From: Paraburkholderia haematera
Lineage (GTDB): Bacteria > Pseudomonadota > Gammaproteobacteria > Burkholderiales > Burkholderiaceae
Assembly: GCF_905220975.1 (NCBI RefSeq)
Contig: NZ_CAJNBK010000014.1
Span: forward strand, 62,001-126,000
Length of the DNA: 64,000 nucleotides
Direction: 5' to 3'
Positions 25,972 to 34,724 of this stretch are shown one piece after another (positions within the stretch are counted from its first letter, which is position 1; each line of letters opens with the position of its first letter). The translations under genes were made by a program, and so were the position numbers. The notes beneath the pieces are model-generated. The model did no database searches. It had not been told where the DNA came from and was given only the letters and a program-made list of their open reading frames with translations.

Positions 25972-27324
25972 ATGGAACTTGCCATCCTCTCCGTTAGCTT
26001 CCTCGTTTTCCTCGTATTCGGGGTTCCTGTTTCGTTTGCGCTGGGACTCTCGTGCGTCCTGACTTATCTGTATGAAGGCTTGCCGGCGGCCACCGCCATG
26101 CAGTCGATGATCTCGGGAATGAACGCGTTTTCGTTCCTCGCGGTCCCGTTCTTCATTTTCTCCGGCGAGTTGATGCTGCACGGCGGTATCGCCGACCGCA
26201 TCCTGCGCTTCGCGCAGGCCACGGTGGGCCATTTCCGCGGTGGACTCGGCATGGCTAACGTGGTCGCGTGCACGTTGTTCGGCGGCGTGTCCGGTTCGCC
26301 GACGGCCGACACATCCGCCATGGGCGGCGTCGTCATTCCGCTGATGAAGCGCGAAGGCTACAGCGCGGCCTATGCGGTCAACGTGACGACCCATTCGTCG
26401 CTGGCGGGCGCGCTGATGCCCACCTCGACGAACATGATCATCTATGCGTTTGCGGCCCAAGGCATCACCGGGACGCTGAACGGTCACCAGATGAGCGGCG
26501 TGTCGATCGGCGATCTGTTGTTTTCTGGTCTATTGCCGGTGCTGTGGGTGATGGGTTTCGTGCTCATCGCCGCGTACTGGCAAGCGGTCAAATTCGGCTA
26601 TCCGCGCCGCGCTGACGGCTCGAGCGAATTGCAGCGCTTTCCCGGCTGGTTCGCGGTAGCCCGGACGTTCCTCGGCGCATTGCCCGGCTTGATGGTGATC
26701 GCGATCATTCTGTTCTGCGTGGCGAGAGGTATCGCCACTGCGACGGAAGCAGCAGCCATTGCCGTGGCTTATTCGCTGGTGTTGACCATCGTCGTGTACC
26801 GCACGATGACGATGAAGAAGCTCGCTCACGCGCTGTCCAAGGCGGCTAAAACCACCGGCGTGGTGCTGCTGCTGATCGGCGTGTCGAACATGTTGCGCTA
26901 CCAGATGGCCTATCTGGAGATTCCCGACGCCATTGAACACATGCTCGACGGTGCAACGAGCCTGCCCTGGTTGATGCTGCTTTACATCAACGTCATCCAG
27001 ATTTTCCTCGGCACATTCGTCGACATGGCGGCGCACATCCTGATCACCACGCCGTTGTTCCTGCCGATGGCGATGCACGCCGGCGTTGGCCCGGTGCAGT
27101 TCGGGATCATGATTCTGCTGAACTGTGCATTGGGCCTCGTGCATCCGCCTATCGGCTCGGTGCAATTTATCGGCTGCGCGATCGGCAATGTGTCGATAGG
27201 TGAAACCACCAAGGTGGCTTGGCCGTATTACCTGGCTATCTTCAGCGCGATCAACATTGTGACCTATGTGCCCATGTTCTCGACGTGGTTGCCTAGCCTG
27301 ATTAATGGCCACCCGGTGTTTTGA
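25972..27324 (+). CDS. TRAP transporter large permease subunit (DctM family)
   Basis: 450 residues, about 12 helices. Conserved FSFLAVPFFIFSGELMLHGGIADRILRFA, CTLFGGVSGSPTADTSAMGGVVIPLMKREGY and HPPIGSVQFIGCAIGN are the helical-hairpin and gate motifs of DctM. It forms the ion-coupled channel of the uptake system with DctP and DctQ. A longer in-frame start at 25894 overlaps dctQ and is unlikely. Confidence 0.94.
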   Translation: MELAILSVSFLVFLVFGVPVSFALGLSCVLTYLYEGLPAATAMQSMISGMNAFSFLAVPFFIFSGELMLHGGIADRILRFAQATVGHFRGGLGMANVVACTLFGGVSGSPTADTSAMGGVVIPLMKREGYSAAYAVNVTTHSSLAGALMPTSTNMIIYAFAAQGITGTLNGHQMSGVSIGDLLFSGLLPVLWVMGFVLIAAYWQAVKFGYPRRADGSSELQRFPGWFAVARTFLGALPGLMVIAIILFCVARGIATATEAAAIAVAYSLVLTIVVYRTMTMKKLAHALSKAAKTTGVVLLLIGVSNMLRYQMAYLEIPDAIEHMLDGATSLPWLMLLYINVIQIFLGTFVDMAAHILITTPLFLPMAMHAGVGPVQFGIMILLNCALGLVHPPIGSVQFIGCAIGNVSIGETTKVAWPYYLAIFSAINIVTYVPMFSTWLPSLINGHPVF

Positions 27325-27397
27325 ACGCTTGATTAAGAGTCGGCGCCGGTGTGGCACTGCCAGACGCAAAGAATAATTTTTTTAAAGAGGAGCAGAA

Positions 27398-28609
27398 ATG
27401 AAAAAGGCATTGGTAACCTCGGCCCTTGGGTTGGTCGCCCTCGGCGCGCACGCTCAGAGCAGCGTGACGTTGTACGGTATCGTCGATGCGGGGATCGGCT
27501 ATCAGAGCAGCCAGACGTCGCTTGGTTCGACGACCGGCGGTCGTTCGGTGGTCAAGATGGTCAACGGCGTCTGGGCGGGCAGCCGCTTCGGCCTGAAGGG
27601 CGGCGAGGACCTGGGCGGCGGCACGAAGGCGATCTTCCAGTTGGAAGAAGGCTTTAACAGTGCAACCGGCGCGCAGTCGGTCACCGGTCTGGCGTTCAAC
27701 CGGCAAGCCTACGTCGGTGTGACCAATGCGATGTACGGTACGTTCACGGCCGGCCGCCAGTACACGTCGTACTACACGCTGCTGTCGCCCTATAGCCCGA
27801 CCACGTGGCTGACGGGCGCATACGGCGCACACCCGGGCGACATCGATTCGCTGGATACGCTGTACCGCGCGAATAACTCGCTGGTGTACACGTCGCCGAG
27901 CCTGCATGGCCTGACGGTGAGCGGTTCGTATTCGCTGGGCGGCGTGGCGGGCAGCACCAATGCCGGATCGACGTATAGTGCGGCGGTCCAGTACCTGAAC
28001 GGTCCGTTCGGGATCGCGGCGGGTTACCAGCGCATCAATAATGCGGCGTCGGGCGGCGGTGCGTGGGACCCCAACTCCACGACGTCGAATAACGGCGCGC
28101 AGACGGCGGTGTCGGGCATCAACAACGGCTACCAGACGGCGCAGGCGCAACAGCGCGTTGCGGTGACGGGCGGCTATGCGTTCACTTCGCAATGGGACGT
28201 GTCGTTCTCGTATTCGAACGTGCAGTACATCCCGGGCATCCACTCGGCGTTCCACAACGAGGCGATTTTCAACACCGCGGGCGCGGTGCTGCACTTCAAG
28301 CCGCTGTCGGCGCTGGACCTGGCCGCCGGCTATAGCTATACGCGCGCAACGGAGTCGAACGGCATCACGAGCGCGGCCAGCTATCAGCAGTTCAATCTCT
28401 CGCAGTACTACAGCCTCTCCAAGCGGACCGGCCTGTATGCGCTGGAGGCCTACCAGCGTGCGGGCGGCAAGACCCTGGTCCCGAACAAGGCCGGCACCGC
28501 CACGAGCATCATCGACGCAACGGCCGATATCGGCGACGGCCAGAACAGCGCGCCGTCCTCGTCACGCAGCCAGTTCGCTGCAGGCGTGGGTATCATTCAC
28601 CGCTTCTAA
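27398..28609 (+). CDS. Gram-negative outer-membrane porin (Burkholderia type)
   Basis: 403 residues. Signal peptide MKKALVTSALGLVALGAHAQ, then SSVTLYGIVDAGIGYQSSQT, the standard opening of Omp38/OpcP-type 16-strand trimeric porins. NGVWAGSRFGLKGGEDLGGGTKAIFQLEEGFN follows, and it ends in ...AAGVGIIHRF with the C-terminal Phe needed for Bam-dependent assembly. AAAGAGGAGCAG precedes the ATG. It lies 73 bp after dctM, so it may be co-transcribed and act as the outer-membrane entry for the sugar acids. Confidence 0.95.
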   Translation: MKKALVTSALGLVALGAHAQSSVTLYGIVDAGIGYQSSQTSLGSTTGGRSVVKMVNGVWAGSRFGLKGGEDLGGGTKAIFQLEEGFNSATGAQSVTGLAFNRQAYVGVTNAMYGTFTAGRQYTSYYTLLSPYSPTTWLTGAYGAHPGDIDSLDTLYRANNSLVYTSPSLHGLTVSGSYSLGGVAGSTNAGSTYSAAVQYLNGPFGIAAGYQRINNAASGGGAWDPNSTTSNNGAQTAVSGINNGYQTAQAQQRVAVTGGYAFTSQWDVSFSYSNVQYIPGIHSAFHNEAIFNTAGAVLHFKPLSALDLAAGYSYTRATESNGITSAASYQQFNLSQYYSLSKRTGLYALEAYQRAGGKTLVPNKAGTATSIIDATADIGDGQNSAPSSSRSQFAAGVGIIHRF

Positions 28610-28621
28610 GCGGGCAGGATA

Positions 28622-28647
28622 GTGGCGGCGTCTGTCGACGCCGCCAC
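28622..28647. terminator. Strong hairpin after the porin gene
   Basis: An 11-bp perfect stem GTGGCGGCGTC with a TGTC loop, 12 bases after the porin stop. No T-run follows. It closes the island. The next 180 bases to 28831 show no supported gene. Confidence 0.6.
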
Positions 28648-28831
28648 GGCGACGCGTGTCGGATGCGCGTCGCTCAGAAGCACCCGCTGCGCGCGCAACG
28701 CGCGCAGCATTGTCGGCGGCGCACGGCCGTCGAGCATCGGGCTCGCCGATCCGGCTGAGTGTGAATCCCATCGCGACCATTTCGGCACTCGAGTTCCGCG
28801 TCCCGGATAACCCTCGAACGCCGTCCGACGC

Positions 28832-29023
28832 TCACGCGTCCGGTTCGGACCACAAACGCCCACCCGTTGCCCAGTTTTCGCGTTTGACGTCGGTGAGGAT
28901 GATGTCCACCGAGTTCGGCTCGACGCCGAGAGACTCGCAGGTCGCTTTGGTAATGGCTTCGACGAACTGGCGCTTCTGTTCCAGCGAGCGGCCTTCGAAG
29001 AGTTCGATATGAAACGTGGGCAT
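28832..29023 (-). CDS. 4-oxalocrotonate tautomerase family protein
   Basis: 63 residues. After Met removal, the catalytic Pro is N-terminal (PTFHIELFEGRSLEQKRQFVEAITKATCESLGVEPNSVDIILTDV), with the family's Arg in EGR and the usual length of about 62. Such enzymes catalyse keto-enol shifts of 2-hydroxy-dienoates or similar acids. It is followed on the same strand by the class II aldolase; whether the two share a pathway is unknown. Confidence 0.9.
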   Translation of the reverse strand: MPTFHIELFEGRSLEQKRQFVEAITKATCESLGVEPNSVDIILTDVKRENWATGGRLWSEPDA

Positions 29024-29062
29024 TGCGTGACTCCGTGATAAGTGACGTCAGTAGGTGACGGC

Positions 29063-29092
29063 GATAAGGACGTCGATAAGGACGTCGATAAG
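29063..29092. repeat. 12-bp tandem repeat, 2.5 copies
   Basis: Unit GATAAGGACGTC, two perfect copies plus GATAAG. It lies in the 74-bp gap between two same-strand genes. Confidence 0.85.
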
Positions 29093-29097
29093 TGAAA

Positions 29098-29874
29098 CTA
29101 ATCGCGGTACGTGCGATCGAGCCGGTCGAGCTTGCGTAGCAAAGCAGGCCATTCCAGCGCGCCTTCTATCGCACCGCCGTCGACCAGTTGCTCAGCCGTC
29201 CGTGCGGCCACCGTATCGCCCGGCACGACGAGCGCGCTGCCGCATGCCTGCGCCTGCAACTGGATTTCGCAGGCCTTGATCAGCGTGGCCATCAGCACAT
29301 AGGCTTCGGCAACGGTGCGGCCGGTGGTGAGCGTGCCGTGATTGCGCAACAGCATGGCCGGTTTGTCGGCGAGATGCGCGACGAGGCGTTCGCCCTCGGT
29401 CGGCGTAAAGGCGAGGCCTTCGTAATCGTGATACGCGAGGTGGCCGTAAAAACGCAGCGCGTGCTGCGACGCCGGCAGCAAACCGGCCGGCTGCGCGGAA
29501 ACCGCCACGCCTGCCGTGTTGTGCAAGTGCATCACGCAGAAAGCGTCGGCGCGAGCGGCGTGCACGGCGGCATGCAGCGCGAAACCGGTGGCGTTGACCG
29601 GATGCAAGCTCGCGCCGACGATGTTGCCTTCGATATCGATCTTCACCAGGTTCGACGCGCACACCTCGTCGAACGCGAGACCGAACGGATTGATCAGGAA
29701 ATGGCCGGGTTCGCCAGGAACGCTGGCCGAAATATGCGTGTAGACCAGGTCGTCCCAGCCGTTGAGCGCCGCGAGGCGATAGGCGGCAGCCAGATCGACG
29801 CGGGTCTGCTGTTCGGCTTCGGACATCGGCCCCGCCTCGGCGACACGGCCGGCGGGCGTGTGGGTGAACGACAT
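29098..29874 (-). CDS. Class II aldolase/adducin family protein
   Basis: 258 residues. Starts RVDLAAAYRLAALNGWDDLVYTHISASVPG, with the phosphate/substrate loop and SNLVKID. The Zn-binding His pair lies in VMHLHNTAG, and a further His in LRNHGTL. The family includes fuculose-P aldolase-like lyases and decarboxylases. This member lacks neighbours that fix its substrate and often carries only a generic name in Burkholderia. Confidence 0.88.
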   Translation of the reverse strand: MSFTHTPAGRVAEAGPMSEAEQQTRVDLAAAYRLAALNGWDDLVYTHISASVPGEPGHFLINPFGLAFDEVCASNLVKIDIEGNIVGASLHPVNATGFALHAAVHAARADAFCVMHLHNTAGVAVSAQPAGLLPASQHALRFYGHLAYHDYEGLAFTPTEGERLVAHLADKPAMLLRNHGTLTTGRTVAEAYVLMATLIKACEIQLQAQACGSALVVPGDTVAARTAEQLVDGGAIEGALEWPALLRKLDRLDRTYRD

Positions 29875-29940
29875 GTGTGTCTCCTGAGATTGCCTGGTGG
29901 ACTGTGACTGCGGCCGGACTGTGCGGACTCAACCGGCGGG

Positions 29941-30000
29941 CTGAGTTTGCGGTCCGAGTCTGCGGCCTGAGTCTGCGGCCTGAATCTGCGGCCTGAATCG
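29941..30000. repeat. 13-bp tandem repeat, about 4.6 copies
   Basis: Unit close to CTGAGTCTGCGGC, with single-base changes between copies. It lies upstream of the class II aldolase gene and after the urea transporter stop. It is a candidate variable-number repeat. Confidence 0.88.
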
Positions 30001-30044
30001 ACACCCAGACCTATGGCTTAAACCTGCCGCCCAAAACAGCAGCG

Positions 30045-31007
30045 CTAACCCGCGCGCCTGACCGACGCCGGCGACCTGGCCGATGCTGGCGACGTGACGC
30101 GCCGTCCGGCTTCGGCACGCTCGGCCGGTTCGGAGACCGCCGCACCGCGTGTAAGCCGGCCATTGAGCCACTGCATGCTCCACGTTGCGAGTACGAACGG
30201 CGCAGTCATGGCCGGCAACGCATAGTAAGCGGCCGTCGCCTGCAATACGACCGAAATCGCAACGCCGCCGAGCGTCACCGCAATACCGTAATCGGCCAGC
30301 GCGATCGCGCTCAGCACACCGTTGAATCCTAACAGGCCCGCGTCGAACGAGCTTGTACTCGCGCCGAGCAGCAGATGCGTGGCACTCGCGAGACCCGCGC
30401 CGATCAACGCCCACAGCGCGTGCCGCCGTGACGCCACGGCGATGCCGGCCAGCACGAGCAAACCTGGCAGCGCGCCGGACGCAAAACCGGTTTGCGCGAA
30501 ACCGGCGAGTACGCCGCGGCTCAATTGCGCCGCGCCGAGCGCGTGCTCAGCGGTGAGGCTCGCTTGCTGCGCGACGCGCGTCACCAGCGGCAGCCAAAGC
30601 CACGTGACGAGCAGGCAAGGGCTGGAGAAATAACCGAGCCCACGCGCGCGCAACCGGCGCGACCACGGTTCCAGCAACCACGCAGTGCCTGTCGCGGCCA
30701 GAATCGCCACGGCGGCGGCCGTCGCGTTGTCGGCGATGAAGCTGAACGCGGCGAGACCGGCCAGCGCGCCGTTAAAGCCGTGCAGGCCGGCCCGTGTGTC
30801 GTCCTCGCAATAGCCGGCCAGCACCGCGCTGACGTTAGCCGCGATCGCACCCATCAGCGCCGCGCATGCGAGGCGCGGATCGCATAGCAGCCATGCGGCG
30901 AGCAGGCACGCACCGGTGAATGCGTTCGGCTGTAGCACGATCTGGCCGAAACTGCGCAACAAGGTGCGCAAGGCGGCGGATTGTGCTTCGGTTGCGGCGG
31001 CGTGCAT
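30045..31007 (-). CDS. Urea transporter (UT family)
   Basis: 320 residues, about ten helices in two repeats. The family hallmark occurs twice: GQIVLQPNAFTG ... GLHGFNGALAG in the first half and LLGFNGVLSAIALADYG in the second. It carries urea across the inner membrane as a channel. No urease genes lie in the window. The C-terminus past residue 290 is low-complexity (AERAEAGRRVTSPASARSPAS) and may be a frayed end. Confidence 0.9.
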   Translation of the reverse strand: MHAAATEAQSAALRTLLRSFGQIVLQPNAFTGACLLAAWLLCDPRLACAALMGAIAANVSAVLAGYCEDDTRAGLHGFNGALAGLAAFSFIADNATAAAVAILAATGTAWLLEPWSRRLRARGLGYFSSPCLLVTWLWLPLVTRVAQQASLTAEHALGAAQLSRGVLAGFAQTGFASGALPGLLVLAGIAVASRRHALWALIGAGLASATHLLLGASTSSFDAGLLGFNGVLSAIALADYGIAVTLGGVAISVVLQATAAYYALPAMTAPFVLATWSMQWLNGRLTRGAAVSEPAERAEAGRRVTSPASARSPASVRRAG

Positions 31008-31289
31008 GGTTTAAAGGCGGCGAATTCGATGCGGCGCGACCTGGCCGCGCGCAAATCAAGTGCACGCAGCAGGTCAGGTTGAGTGTGAACCGCGAGCATA
31101 GGCCACTTGCCGCGCGGCGGGCATTGCCAGGCGTTGATAGTGGCTATTTGCGACACATGCGCACCCAGGCGCTGCGAGCCGACAAGCGGTCCGTCGGCGA
31201 ACCGAAAGCTTTCGCGCTACGATATCAATCCGGCGCGCTTGCCGTGCCGTTCCGTTCCGTTTTGTTTCGTTCCAGAAGGAGACAGACTG

Positions 31290-31844
31290 ATGCGTGAATT
31301 ACGGTGGGAATCGGAAGAGGGCGAGGGTTTCGAACACCTGGCGTTCGACGCGCGCGCGGACGGCTTTGCGGTGGAAAGCGTCGTGGTCGGGCAGCGCTAC
31401 GGCAAAGAGTATGGCCTTTACTACAAGGTGCGCTGCGATGCGCAATGGCGCACCACCTATGCGTGGTTGAAGATTGTTGGCGGTGGCGAGGTGGAATTGC
31501 ACGGCGACGGCGCCGGCCATTGGCACGATGGCCATGGCCTGGTACTGAGCGCGATTGAAGGGTGCATCGATATCGATATCGCCGCCACGCCCTATACGAA
31601 CACCTTGCCGATCCGCCGGCTGCAACAGGCCGAAGGCGAGCGCCAGCCGATTTCGGTGGCCTATATTTCGACGCCGGATTTGCAGGTCACGCGTGCCGAG
31701 CAGGCGTATTCGTGCATCGAATTGAATCGCGTGTATCGCTACGAAGGCATTTTCCGCAATTTCACCGCGGACCTGACGGTGGATGAAGACGGCCTCGTAA
31801 TCGACTACCCGACGCTGTTCACACGCCTGCCGCGCGGGCGTTGA
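31290..31844 (+). CDS. Putative glycolipid-binding domain protein
   Basis: 184 residues from ATG 31290, which follows AGAAGGAGA. The sequence (RWESEEGEGFEHLAFDARADGFAVESVVVGQRYGKEYGLYYKVRCDAQWRTTYAWLKI ... YRYEGIFRNFTADLTVDEDGLVIDYPTLFTRL) matches the beta-rich Glycolipid_bind (PF06475) family. Its exact role is not known. Cytosolic. Its last 26 bases overlap the 3' end of the convergent hydrolase gene. Confidence 0.82.
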   Translation: MRELRWESEEGEGFEHLAFDARADGFAVESVVVGQRYGKEYGLYYKVRCDAQWRTTYAWLKIVGGGEVELHGDGAGHWHDGHGLVLSAIEGCIDIDIAATPYTNTLPIRRLQQAEGERQPISVAYISTPDLQVTRAEQAYSCIELNRVYRYEGIFRNFTADLTVDEDGLVIDYPTLFTRLPRGR

Positions 31845-32802
31845 TCGTCGATGTGCCGGGGCCGGCGCTGTCTGCCGGACGCTGCCCCCGGTGCAACTCG
31901 ACAAAGCGCTCGATGCCAGCCGCGATACGCTCGGGTTCGCGCAAGACGACCCAGTGGCCGGCATCGATTTCCGTGCGGCTATACGGACCGAGCCAGCCTT
32001 CGAGCCCAATGGAGAGCTCGGGCCCGACGTAGCGATCGCGCAGCGGTACGATGAATTGCACCGGCGCATGGGCATGACGTGCGCGCGGGTGCAGCAGTTT
32101 GTCGATGAAATTGGCGCGGTAGAGATTCAGGCCATTGATCGCATTGCGCGTTTGCGCGGGATCGCGTTCAGGGCGCACCCGTTCCGTTAGCCGCAGCCAC
32201 AACGGCCACAGGCGTGCGCCGCCCGCGCGCCAGACCAGCTCCGGCAGCAACGGCAGGTGAAAGAAGAAAATGTACCAGGATTTGAGCGTTTGCCGCAGTC
32301 CGCTGCCGAATGGCCGTTTTGCCGCCTGACGTGCCTTGGGCTGCCCCGCATGACCCGCACCAGCGCCGGCGCCAGGGCCGCCGCGCAAGTCGAACGACGC
32401 GTGATCGAGACACGGCCCGGAGATCGACGTGTAAGACGCAATGCGGCCTTTAAAGGCCGGGTCGGTGACCGCTTCCCAGCATTGAATCGAACCCCAGTCG
32501 TGACCGACCAGGTGAAACGGCCGTGCGCCGCTCGTTGCATCGGCGACGGCCGCGAGATCGGCGGCCAGCCGCTCGAGCCGGTAAGCCGCGCGCGACTGCG
32601 GCGCGCCGGATGCTCCCGCGCCGCGCACGTCATAGCTGATCACGCGGTAGCGTGCGTCGAGTTGCGCGCGCACCGGTTCCCACACCGCCGCCGAATCCGG
32701 ATAACCGTGCACCAGCACGATCGGCGGCGCGTCGCGCGGTCCACTCACGTAGACCGCGAGCCGCACGTCGCCGGCTTCGACCCACAGCGTGTCGCGTATC
32801 AC
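31819..32802 (-). CDS. Alpha/beta hydrolase (epoxide hydrolase-like)
   Basis: 327 residues from GTG 32802, whose bases overlap the stop of the preceding gene (GTGA). Oxyanion HGYPDSAAVWEP, then nucleophile motif GHDWGS (Asp at the elbow, as in epoxide hydrolases and dehalogenases), a lid region and a C-terminal DAGHWV His. It could open epoxides or split esters. As last gene of the BVMO operon, ester hydrolysis would fit the pathway, but the Asp nucleophile speaks rather for epoxide-hydrolase type chemistry. Confidence 0.85.
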   Translation of the reverse strand: MIRDTLWVEAGDVRLAVYVSGPRDAPPIVLVHGYPDSAAVWEPVRAQLDARYRVISYDVRGAGASGAPQSRAAYRLERLAADLAAVADATSGARPFHLVGHDWGSIQCWEAVTDPAFKGRIASYTSISGPCLDHASFDLRGGPGAGAGAGHAGQPKARQAAKRPFGSGLRQTLKSWYIFFFHLPLLPELVWRAGGARLWPLWLRLTERVRPERDPAQTRNAINGLNLYRANFIDKLLHPRARHAHAPVQFIVPLRDRYVGPELSIGLEGWLGPYSRTEIDAGHWVVLREPERIAAGIERFVELHRGQRPADSAGPGTSTINARAAGV

Positions 32803-33680
32803 GCGGCCGCCCGCACGCCGCGTCGCGTGGCTTTCCGTGTACCTGGCGTGGCCGCGTTGCTCGCGTCGACAGCGGCGACGAGACCATCGATGCGCGCCAG
32901 TTGCGCGCGATTGTCGTGATCCCACGGATGGAAGCCCGGCCGGAAAAAGCTCCGCCATTCACGGGCAATACGCGGAAACACGCCGTGACGCGGGCCATAC
33001 AGATACTTCGCGACGCGCCACATGCCGCGGATATGGCCGCCGCGTTTGCGATCGGCGATGAGCAGACGCACGTGAAAGTCGAACACGATCAGCCAGAAGG
33101 TCAGCGTGGTGGTGAGCATCGTGCCGGTGCGCAGCAGGTAGCGTCCGAGTCCGGGCTTCAGCACGGCGTTCCACACGTCGTACGAGACCGATTTGTGCTC
33201 CGTTTCTTCAAGCGCATGCCACGTCCACATCTGCGTATAGCCTTCGACCGAACCGCCGATACGCGATGCGTCTTCCAGCAGCAAGCCGGCCAGCATCGCC
33301 GTGTAGTGCTCGAGGCAGACCGTCACCGCGAGTTGATACGAATGCGGCAGGACTCTGCGGAAGAAGTTGAGAATCGCCCACAGCCGCTTGTCCAGCTTAT
33401 GCGCGGGCAAGCCGGCTTCCTGCAGCAGATCGTTGTATTCGATGTGCTCGCGCGTATGCATCGCTTCCTGGCCGATGAAGCCGAGCACCTGCTTCTTGAG
33501 CACGGGGTCGTCGATCTGATCGCGGTAGTTGCGCACGCTGTCCATGAAGAAACGCTCGCCGGCCGGGAACAGCAGCGAGAGCGCGTTGAAAAAGTGTGTC
33601 ACATGCGAGCCCTGCACGTGCCAATCGCAGGCGCGTTCCTGCGGTAAATTGAAACGGAGGTCGCGGCGAACCGGCATCAT
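32799..33680 (-). CDS. Predicted metal-dependent hydrolase (PF10118), di-iron-like helical protein
   Basis: 293 residues, all helical. Carboxylate/His ligands are spaced as in ferritin-like di-metal sites: EAMHTREHIEYN, CLEHYTAML and HALEETEHKSVSYDVW. A hydrophobic stretch (TGTMLTTTLTFWLIVFDFHVRLLIAD) may bind membrane. The family name says hydrolase, but the ligand set suggests an oxidase-like site; no member's reaction is well known. It is third in the BVMO operon and coupled to the hydrolase by a 4-bp overlap. Confidence 0.85.
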   Translation of the reverse strand: MMPVRRDLRFNLPQERACDWHVQGSHVTHFFNALSLLFPAGERFFMDSVRNYRDQIDDPVLKKQVLGFIGQEAMHTREHIEYNDLLQEAGLPAHKLDKRLWAILNFFRRVLPHSYQLAVTVCLEHYTAMLAGLLLEDASRIGGSVEGYTQMWTWHALEETEHKSVSYDVWNAVLKPGLGRYLLRTGTMLTTTLTFWLIVFDFHVRLLIADRKRGGHIRGMWRVAKYLYGPRHGVFPRIAREWRSFFRPGFHPWDHDNRAQLARIDGLVAAVDASNAATPGTRKATRRGVRAAA

Positions 33681-33768
33681 GGCCTTTCTCCTTGTGATTC
33701 TTTACGTGCTGCTGATTGTGCGGATCGTGCTGATCGGTTTCTTTGCATTGCGTTAGATAGACGCGGCG

Positions 33769-34677
33769 TCACGCACGCCGGCCGTCCACTTGCGCGGCGC
33801 GGCGCGCGCGTTTTTCCGCAATGCGCTTCATGCGGCGCGTCTGCATCACGACCAGCGCCTGATAGGCCGCCGGCAACGTGCGCGCCAGCCAGTCGGCGGC
33901 GCGCGCATCGCGGCCGATCAACACACGCCGTTTGTTCTTGCGCACGCCGTCGAGAATCACGCGTGCGGCTTCGTCGGCGGTGGTGATAAAAAACTTCTCG
34001 AAATCGTCCTTGCCTTGCTGTTCGTTTTCCAGCATGAAGCCGACCATGTTCGACGAGATCCGGCTCGACTGCGCGATGCTCGTGCGAATGCCGCCCGGAT
34101 GCACGCAGGTCGCCGACACGCCGCATTTCATCAGATCGAGCTCCTGGCGCAACGCTTCGGTAAAGCCGCGCACGGCGAATTTGGTCGCGTTGTAGCCGCT
34201 CATGCCGGGTTGCGAGAAGAGGCCAAACACGCTCGACGTATTGACGATGTGCCCCGCGCCCGACGCCTTGATATATGGCAGAAACGCCTTCGTGCCGTGC
34301 ACCACACCCCAGAAATTGATGCCGACGATCCACTCCAGGTCCGCATACTCCATGCCTTCGATCGTGCTCGACAGCGCCACGCCCGCGTTGTTGAACACGA
34401 GGTTCACGCGCTGATGCTGCGCGGCCGTTTCGGCGGCCCATTCGAACATCGCGGCGCGATCCGACACGTCGAGCACCCGCGTGGTGATACGCAGCGGCGA
34501 GCCGACGATATGCGGCGCGGCAGCTTGCGCGAGTTGCGCGGTTTCGGCGAGGCTGGTTCCATTGCGGTCGGCGAGCGCGAGGTGGCAGCCTTCGCGCGCC
34601 AGCCGGATCGCGAGCGAACGGCCCATGCCCGAGCCTGCACCGGTGATCGCGGCCACTCTGTCGGTAAAGTTCTTCAT
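33769..34677 (-). CDS. Short-chain dehydrogenase/reductase
   Basis: 302 residues from ATG 34677, preceded by AGGAGA. Classical SDR: TGAGSGMGRSLA cofactor loop, Asp in ALADRN that favours NAD(H), NNAG, Ser in NTSSVFGLFSQPG and the YNATK active site. PGGIRTSIAQSS follows. It would interconvert an alcohol and a ketone. It follows the BVMO by 47 bp. An upstream in-frame extension to 34914 lies inside the BVMO gene and is not real. Confidence 0.92.
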   Translation of the reverse strand: MKNFTDRVAAITGAGSGMGRSLAIRLAREGCHLALADRNGTSLAETAQLAQAAAPHIVGSPLRITTRVLDVSDRAAMFEWAAETAAQHQRVNLVFNNAGVALSSTIEGMEYADLEWIVGINFWGVVHGTKAFLPYIKASGAGHIVNTSSVFGLFSQPGMSGYNATKFAVRGFTEALRQELDLMKCGVSATCVHPGGIRTSIAQSSRISSNMVGFMLENEQQGKDDFEKFFITTADEAARVILDGVRKNKRRVLIGRDARAADWLARTLPAAYQALVVMQTRRMKRIAEKRARRAAQVDGRRA

Positions 34678-34724
34678 TGGCTTATCTCCTGTCCTCTCTG
34701 AGCGGTGCCTTGTCGTTATGTTTT

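Noticed and set aside
28650..28831. Possible gene fragment after the porin
   Set aside because: Frames on both strands give short Arg/Ser/Ala-rich peptides without recognisable domains. I could not tell a decayed gene from random DNA.
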